From Rhizobium leguminosarum (GTDB taxonomy: Bacteria > Pseudomonadota > Alphaproteobacteria > Rhizobiales > Rhizobiaceae), in assembly GCF_001652265.1 (NCBI RefSeq), contig NZ_LWBS01000450.1, positions 62,001-126,000 on the forward strand: DNA of 64,000 nt, in the 5' to 3' direction. Below the pieces are notes generated by a model. The model searched no databases. It was not told the origin of the DNA and saw only the letters and a program-made list of their open reading frames with translations. Below are positions 54,038 through 62,585 of this stretch, piece by piece. The first letter of the stretch is position 1, and the number at the start of each line of letters is the position of its first letter. The position numbers and the translations under genes are program-made.

Positions 54038-54973
54038 CTAAGGCGCGAGCGTCTGTTTGATCTGCCAGCGGTCGTGATACCAGAGCCACTGTTCCGGATA
54101 TTCCCGCACCCAGCTTTCCACCTTGTCGTTGAGCAGCTGGGCGGCGGCCGGCAGGTCGAGATTGCCCTTAGCGTCGCGCGGCATATCCAGCCGCGGCTCG
54201 ATTTCCAGCCGGTAGCGATTTCCGGGCAGACGGATGCAGCGCGCCGGATAGACCTCGCAGTCGAACTGGCGCACCAGCTTCGGCAGCAGAGGATTGGTCT
54301 TGACCTCGCGTCCGAAGAAGGTGCCCTTCAGCCCCTTGCGGAATTTCTGATCGACCAGCACGCCCACGCCCTGGCCCGCTTCCAGCTGACGGGCGAGCGC
54401 GAAGGACGAGCCGGCATGCGAGGGCACCAGCTTGCCCATCCGGGCGCTCCGAAAGTCGAACACCTTCTTGGCGACATAAGGATTGTTCGGTGGCCGAAAG
54501 AGCACGGTCACGGTCAGCCCGAAAGCGGCGCCTGCCACCGGCAGCAGCTCGAAATTGGCGGTATGGCCGGTAAAGACGATGAAGGGGCGCGGATTATCGC
54601 GCAGGTCGAGGAAGATCGGGACGCCCGACACCTCCACCCTGCCCGGCTCCGACTTTTCCGGATCATAGTCGAACAGCTGGTCGAGGAAGACGTATTCGGC
54701 CGCAAGCCGGCCCATATTGCCCCAGCTGGCGAGCGCGATCTCCTCGATCTCGGCCTCGCTCTTCTCAGGGAAGGCATTGCGCAGATTGGTCAGCATCAGT
54801 CTGTGGCGGCTGGTCAGCCGGCCGAGGCGGCGCATCATCCTGTCGGCGAAGCGGATCGCGCCATCGGCCGGAAACAGCTTCAGGAAATTCAGGAAGCCGA
54901 ACATCACCTGAGCCACCAGCCATTGCTGGAAATTCCTGAGCGCCAGAACGATCCGGGTGATGAACAGTTTCAC
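54038..54973 (-). CDS. lpxXL: Lipid A very-long-chain (C28) acyltransferase LpxXL
   Basis: 311 residues, lysophospholipid-acyltransferase family. Catalytic H-x4-E box FIVFTGHTANFELLPVAG at about residue 136, further motifs GVGVLVDQKFRKGLKGTFFG and YRLEIEPRLD. The N-terminal hydrophobic segment anchors it at the inner membrane. Based on its place after acpXL-fabZXL-fabF2XL-fabF1XL-adh2XL it transfers 27-hydroxyoctacosanoate from AcpXL to lipid A. Confidence 0.93.
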   Translation of the reverse strand: MKLFITRIVLALRNFQQWLVAQVMFGFLNFLKLFPADGAIRFADRMMRRLGRLTSRHRLMLTNLRNAFPEKSEAEIEEIALASWGNMGRLAAEYVFLDQLFDYDPEKSEPGRVEVSGVPIFLDLRDNPRPFIVFTGHTANFELLPVAGAAFGLTVTVLFRPPNNPYVAKKVFDFRSARMGKLVPSHAGSSFALARQLEAGQGVGVLVDQKFRKGLKGTFFGREVKTNPLLPKLVRQFDCEVYPARCIRLPGNRYRLEIEPRLDMPRDAKGNLDLPAAAQLLNDKVESWVREYPEQWLWYHDRWQIKQTLAP

Positions 54974-54977
54974 GCGG

Positions 54978-56006
54978 TCAATCCATCTTCAGGATGATCT
55001 TGCCGAAGATCTGGCGCGATTCCATGCGCTCCAGCGCCCGGTCGATATCGCTGAAGCTGACCTCGGTATCGATGACGGGATGGACGAGCCCGCGGCCCAT
55101 CTTCTGCATCGCATCCGCCATGTTCTCCATGCGGCAGCCGAAGGAGCCGAAGAGCTTCAGCTGCTGCTGGAACAGCATCATCAGGTTCATCTCTGTGGAA
55201 ACACCCGAGGTCGAGCCGCAGGTGACGAGGCGCCCGCCGCGCTTCATGCAGAGCATCGAGCCCGCCCAGGTGTCCTTGCCGACATGTTCGAAGACGACGT
55301 CGACGCCCTTCTTCTTGGTGAGCTTGCGCACCACGCCCTCGAAACGGTCGGTGCGGTAGTTGATGACGTGATCGGCGCCGAGTGCCTTGGCCTTTTCGAT
55401 CTTGTCGTCGGAACCGACCGTGGTGATGACGGTGCAGCCGATCTTCTTGGCAAGCTGGATCGCAGCCGTGCCGATGCCGGAGCCGCCGGCATGGACGAGG
55501 ATCGTTTCACCCGGCTCAAGCTTGGCGTTGTCGAACAGCATGTGCTCGACCGTGCCGAAAGTGACCGGAGCAAGCGCCGCGCCTATCGCATCGACACCGG
55601 GAGGGGCAGGCACCAGCAGGCGCGCCGGCAGGTTGACCTTCTCCTGCGCAAAGCCGTCGAGATGGAAGCCGTGCACGCCCGAGACATGTTCGCAGAGATT
55701 GTCGCGGCCTTCGCGGCAGGGACGGCAGAGGCCACAGGTGCGCGCGCCATAGATCGCCACCAGCTGGCCGGGCAGCACGTTCGCCACGCCGGGTCCGATC
55801 GCTTCGACGACGCCGGAAGCTTCCGCGCCGATGACGAGCGGCATCTTGCGCTTGGCAAACGCCATGCCGCGCCAGCCCCAGACGTCGATATGGTTTAGCG
55901 CCACCGCCTTGACGCGCAGAGTCACTTCGCCGGCACCTGGGGCGTCTGGTTCCGGCAGATCGGTGATCTCAAGCTTGCGGTCGTCGATCAGTTGCAAAGC
56001 GCGCAT
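54978..56006 (-). CDS. adh2XL: Medium-chain alcohol dehydrogenase Adh2XL of the VLCFA cluster
   Basis: 342 residues. MDR fold: VTLRVKAVALNHIDVWGWRG, zinc-type Cys cluster ARTCGLCRPCREGRDNLCEH, and cofactor loop ILVHAGGSGIGTAAIQLAKK. In rhizobia it is part of the acpXL operon; its exact step in 27-OH-C28 synthesis is inferred, not proven. It starts 57 bp after fabF1XL. Confidence 0.9.
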   Translation of the reverse strand: MRALQLIDDRKLEITDLPEPDAPGAGEVTLRVKAVALNHIDVWGWRGMAFAKRKMPLVIGAEASGVVEAIGPGVANVLPGQLVAIYGARTCGLCRPCREGRDNLCEHVSGVHGFHLDGFAQEKVNLPARLLVPAPPGVDAIGAALAPVTFGTVEHMLFDNAKLEPGETILVHAGGSGIGTAAIQLAKKIGCTVITTVGSDDKIEKAKALGADHVINYRTDRFEGVVRKLTKKKGVDVVFEHVGKDTWAGSMLCMKRGGRLVTCGSTSGVSTEMNLMMLFQQQLKLFGSFGCRMENMADAMQKMGRGLVHPVIDTEVSFSDIDRALERMESRQIFGKIILKMD

Positions 56007-56063
56007 GGCAAAATCCTTCGCCTTGAAGGCGTTCTTCTTGTCATAAAAATTGTCGGGAACCGC

Positions 56064-57350
56064 TTAAGCCGGTTCGAGCGCCATGACAAGGCTGGCATTC
56101 TGCCCGCCGAAGCCGAAGGAGTTGGAAAGCACCGCTGAAACCTGAGCTTCCCGCTTCTTGTTCGGCACGACATCGAGAACGATCGACGGATCGGGGTTGT
56201 TGTAGTTGATGGTCGGCGGCAGCGTTCCGGTCAACATCGTCTGCAGCGAGAACACCGCCTCTACGGCGCCCGCCGCCGTCAGCGTGTGACCGATCATCGA
56301 CTTGTTCGACGAAACCGGAATGCCGACGATCCGTTCGCCGAAGACGGCCGACATCGCCCCATATTCCATCTTGTCGTTCTCCGGCGTCGAGGTGCCGTGC
56401 GCATTGATGTAGCCGATGCCGCTCTCGTCGATGCCGGCATCGGCAAGCGCCGCGCGGATCGTCGCGATCGCCGGGCCACCATCGGGCGAGGACCGGGTGC
56501 GGTGGAAGCTGTCGGCTTTGTCGCCGGCGCCCTTCATGATGCCGAGCACCTTGGCGCCGCGGGCGACCGCCGATTCCAGCGATTCCAGCACCAGGGTCGC
56601 CGCACCTTCGGCGATGACGAAGCCGTCACGATCCTTGCTGAATGGCTTGGAAGCCTTGGTCGGCGGATCGTTCTGCGTCGAAAGGGCTGAGAGCAGCGAG
56701 AAGCGGATCAGAGCTTCGGCACTAAGCGACCCGTCGGTCGCGACCGTCAGCGCGCGATCCGTGCGGCCCTGGCGGATTGCCTCGATGCCGAGCTGGATCG
56801 CCGTGACGCCGGAGGCGCAGGCGGTCGACAGCGTGACGGGCAGGCCGCGGGTGCCGAACCGGTCGGCAAGGCGCTCGGAAATCGCGCCGAACAGGGCTGC
56901 TTCATGGAAGGCCGGGTCCGGACGCTGGCGCAGCGCCGTCAGGAAGCGCTCATAAGCGTCACCCGGATGGTCGGAGGCCGGCGAACGGTCGGCAAGTTCG
57001 AAGCGCGCGCTCCACTCCGGCTCGATCGGCGGAGCGGCGAGGAATAGCGGGCCATTGAAATCGCCGGAAAGGCCGGCATCGGCAAGCGCCTCGATCGTCG
57101 TTTCGCGGGCAAAGGCATAGGAGCGCTCGACGGCGTTCGGCACCGGAATTCCGATGAAATCGACCGTGCCGGCGATCCGCGTCGACAGGCCCTCGGTCGG
57201 GAAGCGGTTGATTTCGTGGATGCCGGACGTGCCTGACGAAAGCGCTGCCCAGTTGTCGCTGAGGCCCTGGCCGAGCGAGGTGATGATGCCCATGCCGGTA
57301 ACAGCCACGATCGGACGGCCGAGGTGATCTCTATAAACGGAAGCTGTCAT
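56064..57350 (-). CDS. fabF1XL: Beta-ketoacyl-ACP synthase FabF1XL (active KAS)
   Basis: 428 residues from ATG 57350, with GAGGAG eight bases upstream. The complete KAS triad is visible: Cys in LSTACASGVTAIQLG, His in GYINAHGTSTPEND, His in SNKSMIGHTLTAAGA. The N-terminus is VAVTGMGIITSLGQGLSDNW. It elongates the very-long acyl chain on AcpXL, presumably with the neighbouring FabF2XL. Confidence 0.93.
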   Translation of the reverse strand: MTASVYRDHLGRPIVAVTGMGIITSLGQGLSDNWAALSSGTSGIHEINRFPTEGLSTRIAGTVDFIGIPVPNAVERSYAFARETTIEALADAGLSGDFNGPLFLAAPPIEPEWSARFELADRSPASDHPGDAYERFLTALRQRPDPAFHEAALFGAISERLADRFGTRGLPVTLSTACASGVTAIQLGIEAIRQGRTDRALTVATDGSLSAEALIRFSLLSALSTQNDPPTKASKPFSKDRDGFVIAEGAATLVLESLESAVARGAKVLGIMKGAGDKADSFHRTRSSPDGGPAIATIRAALADAGIDESGIGYINAHGTSTPENDKMEYGAMSAVFGERIVGIPVSSNKSMIGHTLTAAGAVEAVFSLQTMLTGTLPPTINYNNPDPSIVLDVVPNKKREAQVSAVLSNSFGFGGQNASLVMALEPA

Positions 57351-57362
57351 ATCTCTCACTCC

Positions 57363-58568
57363 TCACGCATCTGCGGAAAGAACGGCAACGCCCTCGCCGC
57401 GCTGGTGTCCGACCGTGGTCACGACGGCGGCGGTGGCGCCTGCCCGCATCGGCGCCTCATGGGCGGCATCGAAAGGTGGAACCTTGGCCTTGCCATCGAC
57501 GGCAAGGGCTGCGAGCGCCAGACCCAGCGTGAACTGCGTCTCGATCGTGTGGCCGGTAACGCCGCCGAAGCCACGGATCGCAACGTTCGGCAATTGATGT
57601 TCGAGCACCGCCCGCTCGCGGGCGGCCAGATCGTGCATGCCGGTCGATCCGGAAAAGATCGCCGTGCTTTCGGCGGCAAGCCCGGCAGCCGGTGCCAAAA
57701 GCCGCTCCAGCCGGACTTCGAGATTGCCGGAATTGCGGTTGCCGCGATCACCCTCGACCGCGTCGATGACGGCATAAATATGGGCGCCGCGGGCTCTAGC
57801 ATGTTTGCGCGATTCGAGCACCAGGAAGGCGCCTGCCGAACCGGTGATCATGCCGCCGCCGTCGCTCGACTTGCGCGACCAGAGCGGCACCCAGTCGCCG
57901 CGCGCATGGGCGCCGATCGCTTCGGTGAGCAGGATCATATCTGGCCGTTCGGCCGCGAAGGCGCCTCCAACAAGGGCATGCGAAGATTCGCCTGATTTGA
58001 TGCGGTAAAAGGCGGTCTCGACGGCGGATATGCCGGCTGCTTCCTCGCCCATGAAGGTGCGCGACGAGCCGGTAACCTTGTGCACGATCGAGATATTGCC
58101 GGCGAGCAGGTTGGAAAGCTGGGCGAGGAACAGCGTTGGCCTCAGCTCGGTCGTCAGCTTCTCGTTGAGCAGCAATTCGCGGTCATTGCGCTTCAGCGCC
58201 TCATCGACGATCAGTGTGTCGACATTGATATCGCGCTCGCCGCCGCCGGCCGCCACGATCATGTCCATCGTGCCGCAGGCCTCGATATCGTCCTTGAAGC
58301 CGGCATCGTCGAGCGCAAGGCCGGCGGCGAAGACGCCGATGCGCTGCCAGTTCTCCATTTGGCGCTGGTCGCCGCGTTTGGCGATCTGCTGCGACCAGTC
58401 GATCTCGGGCAGCGGATGCACCGGATAGGGCTTGAACTTTTCTGTCTCGACGATCGCTTTGGGCGCACTGGCGGCCGAAAGCAGCGCGATATGCGCATCC
58501 TTGCCGACGCCCTGACAGGTGACGATGCCGATGCCCGAGATGACGACGTCGTTTGCAGCCTTGCTCAT
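57363..58568 (-). CDS. fabF2XL: Beta-ketoacyl-ACP synthase-like FabF2XL lacking the catalytic Cys
   Basis: 401 residues, thiolase-fold: DVVISGIGIVTCQGVGKDAH at the N-terminus and GFGGVTGHTIETQFTLGLAL (third His kept). The region aligned to TACASG reads KVTGSSRTFMGEEAAG, so the nucleophilic Cys is absent, and the second His motif reads FSGSTGMHDLAARE. This is the arrangement of a chain-length-factor-like partner. It overlaps fabZXL by ATGA and precedes fabF1XL by 12 bp. Confidence 0.9.
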   Translation of the reverse strand: MSKAANDVVISGIGIVTCQGVGKDAHIALLSAASAPKAIVETEKFKPYPVHPLPEIDWSQQIAKRGDQRQMENWQRIGVFAAGLALDDAGFKDDIEACGTMDMIVAAGGGERDINVDTLIVDEALKRNDRELLLNEKLTTELRPTLFLAQLSNLLAGNISIVHKVTGSSRTFMGEEAAGISAVETAFYRIKSGESSHALVGGAFAAERPDMILLTEAIGAHARGDWVPLWSRKSSDGGGMITGSAGAFLVLESRKHARARGAHIYAVIDAVEGDRGNRNSGNLEVRLERLLAPAAGLAAESTAIFSGSTGMHDLAARERAVLEHQLPNVAIRGFGGVTGHTIETQFTLGLALAALAVDGKAKVPPFDAAHEAPMRAGATAAVVTTVGHQRGEGVAVLSADA

Positions 58569-59047
58569 CCAATCACTCCCTGCGCCGCGATCGCTTCGAG
58601 AAGCCCGATCTCGCCGGCACGTTTCTTCACGATATCGCCGAGCGGCACCTCGGAAAACGGCATGGTACGCAGTTTCAGCTGCGCATCGCAGACCTTCTTG
58701 CCGCCGCTGGTGATTTTAGCCTTGGTGACCGCGAAACCCGAGCCGTCATGCTCGAGCACCGCCTCGATGTCGAGCACGGCTTCCGGTTCGACGAAAGTGC
58801 GCATCTTGGCGCCGTCGACCGTCATCAGGAAGGGCATGGCGGCAAAATTGGTGACGGCAAGGACCAGCATGCCGGAGGCCTGCGCCATGGTCTCGATCAG
58901 CAGCACGCCGGGAACGAGCGGCATGCCGGGAAAATGACCCTCGAAGACGGGGCTCTTGGCCGGCACGACGGATCGCGCCTTAAGCGTGCCCTTCTTCAGG
59001 TCCACCGCTTCGATGCGGTCAATCATCTGGAAATATTCCAGCAGCAT
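58565..59047 (-). CDS. fabZXL: 3-hydroxyacyl-ACP dehydratase FabZXL
   Basis: 160 residues, hotdog fold: SPVFEGHFPGMPLVPGVLLI with the catalytic His, followed by ETMAQASGMLVLAVTNFAAM with the Glu. It dehydrates 3-hydroxyacyl-AcpXL in elongation. It overlaps fabF2XL by ATGA. An intergenic repeat lies between it and acpXL. Confidence 0.92.
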   Translation of the reverse strand: MLLEYFQMIDRIEAVDLKKGTLKARSVVPAKSPVFEGHFPGMPLVPGVLLIETMAQASGMLVLAVTNFAAMPFLMTVDGAKMRTFVEPEAVLDIEAVLEHDGSGFAVTKAKITSGGKKVCDAQLKLRTMPFSEVPLGDIVKKRAGEIGLLEAIAAQGVIG

Positions 59048-59094
59048 TCGGATCCTCCGGCCCGACAGGCCAGATCCGCCCGCCGGTGACGCCT

Positions 59095-59180
59095 AAAGCG
59101 CGTCTGGTTCGCACTTTAGGTCTTTGTTTTTATGCATGCCGTTGTCCCAAAACCGCTGCGCACTTTCGGGCGGCATGCAC
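59095..59180 (-). repeat. Intergenic repeat between fabZXL and acpXL
   Basis: On the minus strand GTGCATGCCGCCCGAAAGTG, GCGCAGCGGTTTTGGGACAA and CGGCATGCATAAAAACAAAG form a hairpin (GCATGCCGCCC ... GGGACAACGGCATGC). It is in the middle of the VLCFA operon, so an RNA hairpin would divide acpXL from the rest of the message. Confidence 0.65.
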
Positions 59181-59251
59181 TAGTTAGGAACGAAACCGCC
59201 CGGCCGCCATATTCAGGGCGGCAGGGCGTTCAAAAAAGACGTTTATGTCGC

Positions 59252-59530
59252 TCAGGCCTTGGCTGCTTTGAGCTCGTCGATCTTGGCGCAGAGGTTCTTC
59301 AGCACGAAATATTCTTCGGTGGAAACCTTGCCTTCGTTGACTTCCTGCGTCCACTTTTCGAGCGGGATCTTGATGCCGAATTCCTTGTCGATCGCAAACA
59401 CGATGTCGAGGAAATCGAGGCTGTCGATACCGAGGTCGTCGATCGTATGGCTCTCCGGCGTGATCGTCGCGCGGTCGATCTCGCTGGTCTCTGCAATAAT
59501 GTCGGCAACTTTATCGAATGTAGCGGTCAC
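59252..59530 (-). CDS. acpXL: Acyl carrier protein AcpXL
   Basis: 92 residues from a GTG at 59530 with GAGG upstream; the sequence after the start ([20 protein letters not shown]) and the length match rhizobial AcpXL. The 4'-phosphopantetheine Ser lies in [19 protein letters not shown]. It carries the 27-OH-C28 chain to LpxXL. It is the first gene of the cluster, separated from fabZXL by about 200 bp with a repeat. Confidence 0.95.
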
Positions 59531-59800
59531 GCGCTGTACCTCATGAAATGACGATTTAACCCCCCTCATAGGCAAATCCATTTCAAAAGCCAATGCTTTC
59601 GTCCCAGCACTATGGCAATTTGCCGACCGGGTGTTGCTTAAACAGCAATGGAATGCCGGCCTTTGCCGTCACCCAGGGCGCGAGACGATGCCGCTGCAGA
59701 AAAACCGTTCGCCCACGGGGCGAAGAAGCCCTCCGAATCAAACCCGGGGACGGTCTCTTCTCGACGCACGCGCTTCCGGCGCACCCATGGCATGGAAACT

Positions 59801-59814
59801 TTGATCTGGATCAA
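59801..59814 (+). promoter_or_regulatory. Anaerobox 1 upstream of fnrN
   Basis: TTGAT-CTGG-ATCAA is a perfect FNR/FixK-type box. It lies 155 bp upstream of the fnrN ATG. The region 59531-59968 otherwise contains no gene. Confidence 0.85.
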
Positions 59815-59832
59815 CTCGCGATCCCGGCAAAA

Positions 59833-59846
59833 TTGATAATCATCAA
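59833..59846 (+). promoter_or_regulatory. Anaerobox 2 upstream of fnrN
   Basis: TTGAT-AATC-ATCAA, a perfect box exactly 32 bp (three helical turns) from box 1. In R. leguminosarum two such boxes allow FnrN both to activate and repress its own gene. Confidence 0.85.
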
Positions 59847-59968
59847 GCCGCGCTGGAAGAAATCGGGATAGCCGAACCCGCAATCGCGGCGTAATCGTCT
59901 AGGGTATACCCAACATGCCGGTATGCGCAGCTACGCCCGGCATGCGCGGTTTTCGAAGGAATCAGGAT

Positions 59969-60691
59969 ATGGACGTTGCACGCAGTGAGGTTCTCGACGC
60001 CGGCACTCTCGTCGCCTGCCGTTCCTGCCAGGCGCGGCACGGCGTCGTCTGCGGCGCCTTGTCCAGCAGCCAGCTCCGGGAGCTTGGCCGCCACTCGCTG
60101 CGCCGCACGGTCGACGCCGGCAGCGAGATCATCGCTCAAGGCTCGGAAAGCTCTTTTTATTCGAACATCATGCGCGGGGTGGTGAAGCTCTGCAAGGTGA
60201 TGCCGGACGGGCGCCAGCAGATCGTCGGCCTGCAATTCGCCCCCGATTTCGTCGGCAGGCCATTCGTGCGCGAAAGCACGCTGTCGGCCGAGGCTGCGAC
60301 CGATGCCGAAATCTGCGTCTTCCCGCGCAACCTGCTCGACCGCATGATATCGGAGGCGCCGGAACTGCAGCGCAGCCTGCACGATCAGGCGCTAAAGGAG
60401 CTGGACGCCGCGCGCGAATGGATGCTGACCCTCGGCCGGCGCACCGCAGGCGAGAAAGTCGCAAGCCTGCTTTACCTGATCGCCACACACGCCGAACCGC
60501 AGACCGCCACGAGCACCGATTTCGACCTGCCGCTGTCCCGCGCCGAGATCGCAGATTTTCTCGGGATGACGATCGAAACCGTCAGCCGCCAGATGACCAG
60601 GCTGCGCAAGAGCGGCGTCATTCGCATCGAGAACTTCCGACATATCATCGTGCCCGACATGGATGAGCTGGAGCGGAGGATCAGCGCATAG
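59969..60691 (+). CDS. fnrN: Crp/Fnr-type O2 sensor-regulator FnrN
   Basis: 240 residues, the length of R. leguminosarum FnrN. The N-terminal CRSCQARHGVVCG gives the three Fe-S cysteines, and the fourth is in TDAEICVFPRNLL. The C-terminal helix-turn-helix is LSRAEIADFLGMTIETVSRQ with the FNR-type E-x2-SR contact. It should activate fixNOQP and similar genes at low O2 through a [4Fe-4S] cluster, and regulate itself via the two boxes upstream. Confidence 0.93.
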   Translation: MDVARSEVLDAGTLVACRSCQARHGVVCGALSSSQLRELGRHSLRRTVDAGSEIIAQGSESSFYSNIMRGVVKLCKVMPDGRQQIVGLQFAPDFVGRPFVRESTLSAEAATDAEICVFPRNLLDRMISEAPELQRSLHDQALKELDAAREWMLTLGRRTAGEKVASLLYLIATHAEPQTATSTDFDLPLSRAEIADFLGMTIETVSRQMTRLRKSGVIRIENFRHIIVPDMDELERRISA

Positions 60692-60735
60692 AACGGAATC
60701 AACTGCGAATATCGGGGTCAGGCGCTGAGCCGAGA

Positions 60736-61167
60736 TCAGCGCGTGATCACGACGCGGGTATTGGCAAGGCCGGCCTGTCGCGCCAGCGAGAAGAACTGGG
60801 CGGCATTATCGGGATGCAGGCGAACGCAGCCATGCGAGGCTGGCCTGCCCAGACGCTTCAAATCGAAGGTGGCGTGAACGGCGTAACCGCCGTTGAAGAA
60901 AACCGCAAACGGCATCGGCGCATTGTCGTATTTGCGCGAGCGATGATCGCGCGACAGCCACTTGGCGCTCCACGAACCGGTCGGCGTGACATAGCCGTTG
61001 CGCGCGGTCGAAACCTTCCATCGATACTTGACGAAGCCGTTCTCGGAAACGGTCATCATCTGCTTGCCGATGCTGATATTGGCGACCAGCGTTGCTGCCT
61101 GAGCGGCAACGGGAGAAAACTGCAGCAATAAACTTGCGGCCGCAGCCGCCAAAATCGTCTTCATCAT
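60736..61167 (-). CDS. L,D-transpeptidase (YkuD family)
   Basis: 143 residues. Sec signal peptide (MMKTILAAAAASLLLQFSPV, cleavage near AQA) and the catalytic HATFDLKRLGRPASHGCVRL, which is H-x(n)-S-H-G-C-R-type. This size is that of single-domain periplasmic L,D-transpeptidases that cross-link peptidoglycan or attach proteins to it. The second Met (61164) is an alternative start. Confidence 0.88.
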   Translation of the reverse strand: MMKTILAAAAASLLLQFSPVAAQAATLVANISIGKQMMTVSENGFVKYRWKVSTARNGYVTPTGSWSAKWLSRDHRSRKYDNAPMPFAVFFNGGYAVHATFDLKRLGRPASHGCVRLHPDNAAQFFSLARQAGLANTRVVITR

Positions 61168-61314
61168 AACCCCTCTTCGAACTCGCGCAGCTTAATTGCG
61201 CCCTCACGAAAGAGAGACTACGGCAATACTTATTATATTGCTTTAATCCGAATGGTAATCACAATTTTAACGAGCCAAAGCGGGAGCTGGCGCCGGAAGA
61301 TAGCGGCACCTGCC

Positions 61315-61515
61315 TCACTGCAGTTTGCGCTGCGCCGAAGGCTTCTTGAGCCCTTGGTAGGCCTTGTTCATCTTCTCGCGGATCGAGGCCATCGTGCCGA
61401 GATTATGCCCGCAGGCCGCACAAGTGATGATGTCGGTCTCCCGGATCTCGGGCCGCTCGAACTTCATCTTGGTGCTCTTGCACTTCGGGCACGGTAATTC
61501 AACCTGAACTGTCAT
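61315..61515 (-). CDS. Small zinc-ribbon protein
   Basis: 66 residues from ATG 61515. Two CxxC pairs: VELPCPKCKSTKMKFERPEI and DIITCAACGHNLGTM, a zinc ribbon. A basic helix ends the protein (EKMNKAYQGLKKPSAQRKLQ). The family was not recognised further; it may be a nucleic-acid-binding adaptor. Confidence 0.8.
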   Translation of the reverse strand: MTVQVELPCPKCKSTKMKFERPEIRETDIITCAACGHNLGTMASIREKMNKAYQGLKKPSAQRKLQ

Positions 61516-61604
61516 CGCTCTGCTTCCGGTCTGATGGAGATATGAGGCGGTCGGAATAAACGTTTGAGCCTGGCCTGTCCACTGGGGGCATGCACACAAC
61601 GACC

Positions 61605-62585
61605 CTACAGAAAACACAAAAACAGCCCGAAGGTGATGCCGGCGAGTACCATGCAACCGGCGAAGAATACCGATACGCCGTCCTCGATGTCGCCCGAGGT
61701 CGCCACGTCGCGGCCGGTGTCGTTGATCATCGGTTCACGTACGATGACGCCGCCATAGATGCGCGGCCCGGCGAGCTGGACGTTCAGCGCCCCGGCCATG
61801 GCCGCCTCCGGCCGGCCGGAATTCGGCGAGCGGTGCAGGGCCCCGTCGCGCATCGCCACGCGGATCGCCTCACGGCCGGCGCTTGTTCCCCGCCGGATCC
61901 AGGCGCCGGCGGCAATCAGCAGGATGGAGAGGCGCGCGGCCGGCCAGTTGGCGACATCGTCGAGTCGGGCGGCAGCCCAGCCGAAGTCGATGTATTTTTC
62001 CGACTTATGGCCGATCATCGAATCCGCCGTGTTCAGCATCTTGTAGGCGAAGAGCCCCGGCAGGCCGAAGACGGCATACCAGAGCGCCGGCGCGACGACG
62101 CCGTCGGAGAAATTCTCGGCGAGGCTTTCGATCGCCGCGCGGCAGACGGCTGGCTCGTCCAGTGTCTCGGGATCGCGTCCGACGATGCGGGAGACGGCGG
62201 CCTGCCCGCCGGCAAGCCCCTCGTCGCGTATGGCGAGGGCAACGGCCGCGACGTGATCGGCAAGGCTTTTCTGCGCCAGGAAGATCGCCACCAGCCCGGT
62301 CTCCAGCAAGATGCCGACAAGGCCGAACAGCGCGAAGAACCGGTTGAACACGAAGCCTGCGGCCACCGTCAAAAGAAGCAGCGCCAAGATAGCGGCGATA
62401 CCGTTCATTCGGCGTTGCGAGCCCGTGAGGCTTGCTGGGTTGAGTTGCCGGTCGGCATAGGAGATCGCCGCGCCGAAGACGACGACGGGATGCGGCATCC
62501 GCGACCACAGCCATTGCGGATCGCCGGCGATCCGGTCGAGCAGCAGCGCCAGAAGCAGTACGAGAAGGTTTTCGTCGATCGTCAT
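61605..62585 (-). CDS. cobD: Adenosylcobinamide-phosphate synthase CobD (CbiB)
   Basis: 326 residues, polytopic membrane protein. CbiB/CobD motifs: LLDRIAGDPQWLWSRMPHPV near the N-terminus, and SLAENFSDGVVAPALWYAVF with KMLNTADSMIGHKSEKY in the middle. It attaches the aminopropanol arm to adenosylcobyric acid. It overlaps cobC by ATGA. Confidence 0.93.
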   Translation of the reverse strand: MTIDENLLVLLLALLLDRIAGDPQWLWSRMPHPVVVFGAAISYADRQLNPASLTGSQRRMNGIAAILALLLLTVAAGFVFNRFFALFGLVGILLETGLVAIFLAQKSLADHVAAVALAIRDEGLAGGQAAVSRIVGRDPETLDEPAVCRAAIESLAENFSDGVVAPALWYAVFGLPGLFAYKMLNTADSMIGHKSEKYIDFGWAAARLDDVANWPAARLSILLIAAGAWIRRGTSAGREAIRVAMRDGALHRSPNSGRPEAAMAGALNVQLAGPRIYGGVIVREPMINDTGRDVATSGDIEDGVSVFFAGCMVLAGITFGLFLCFL

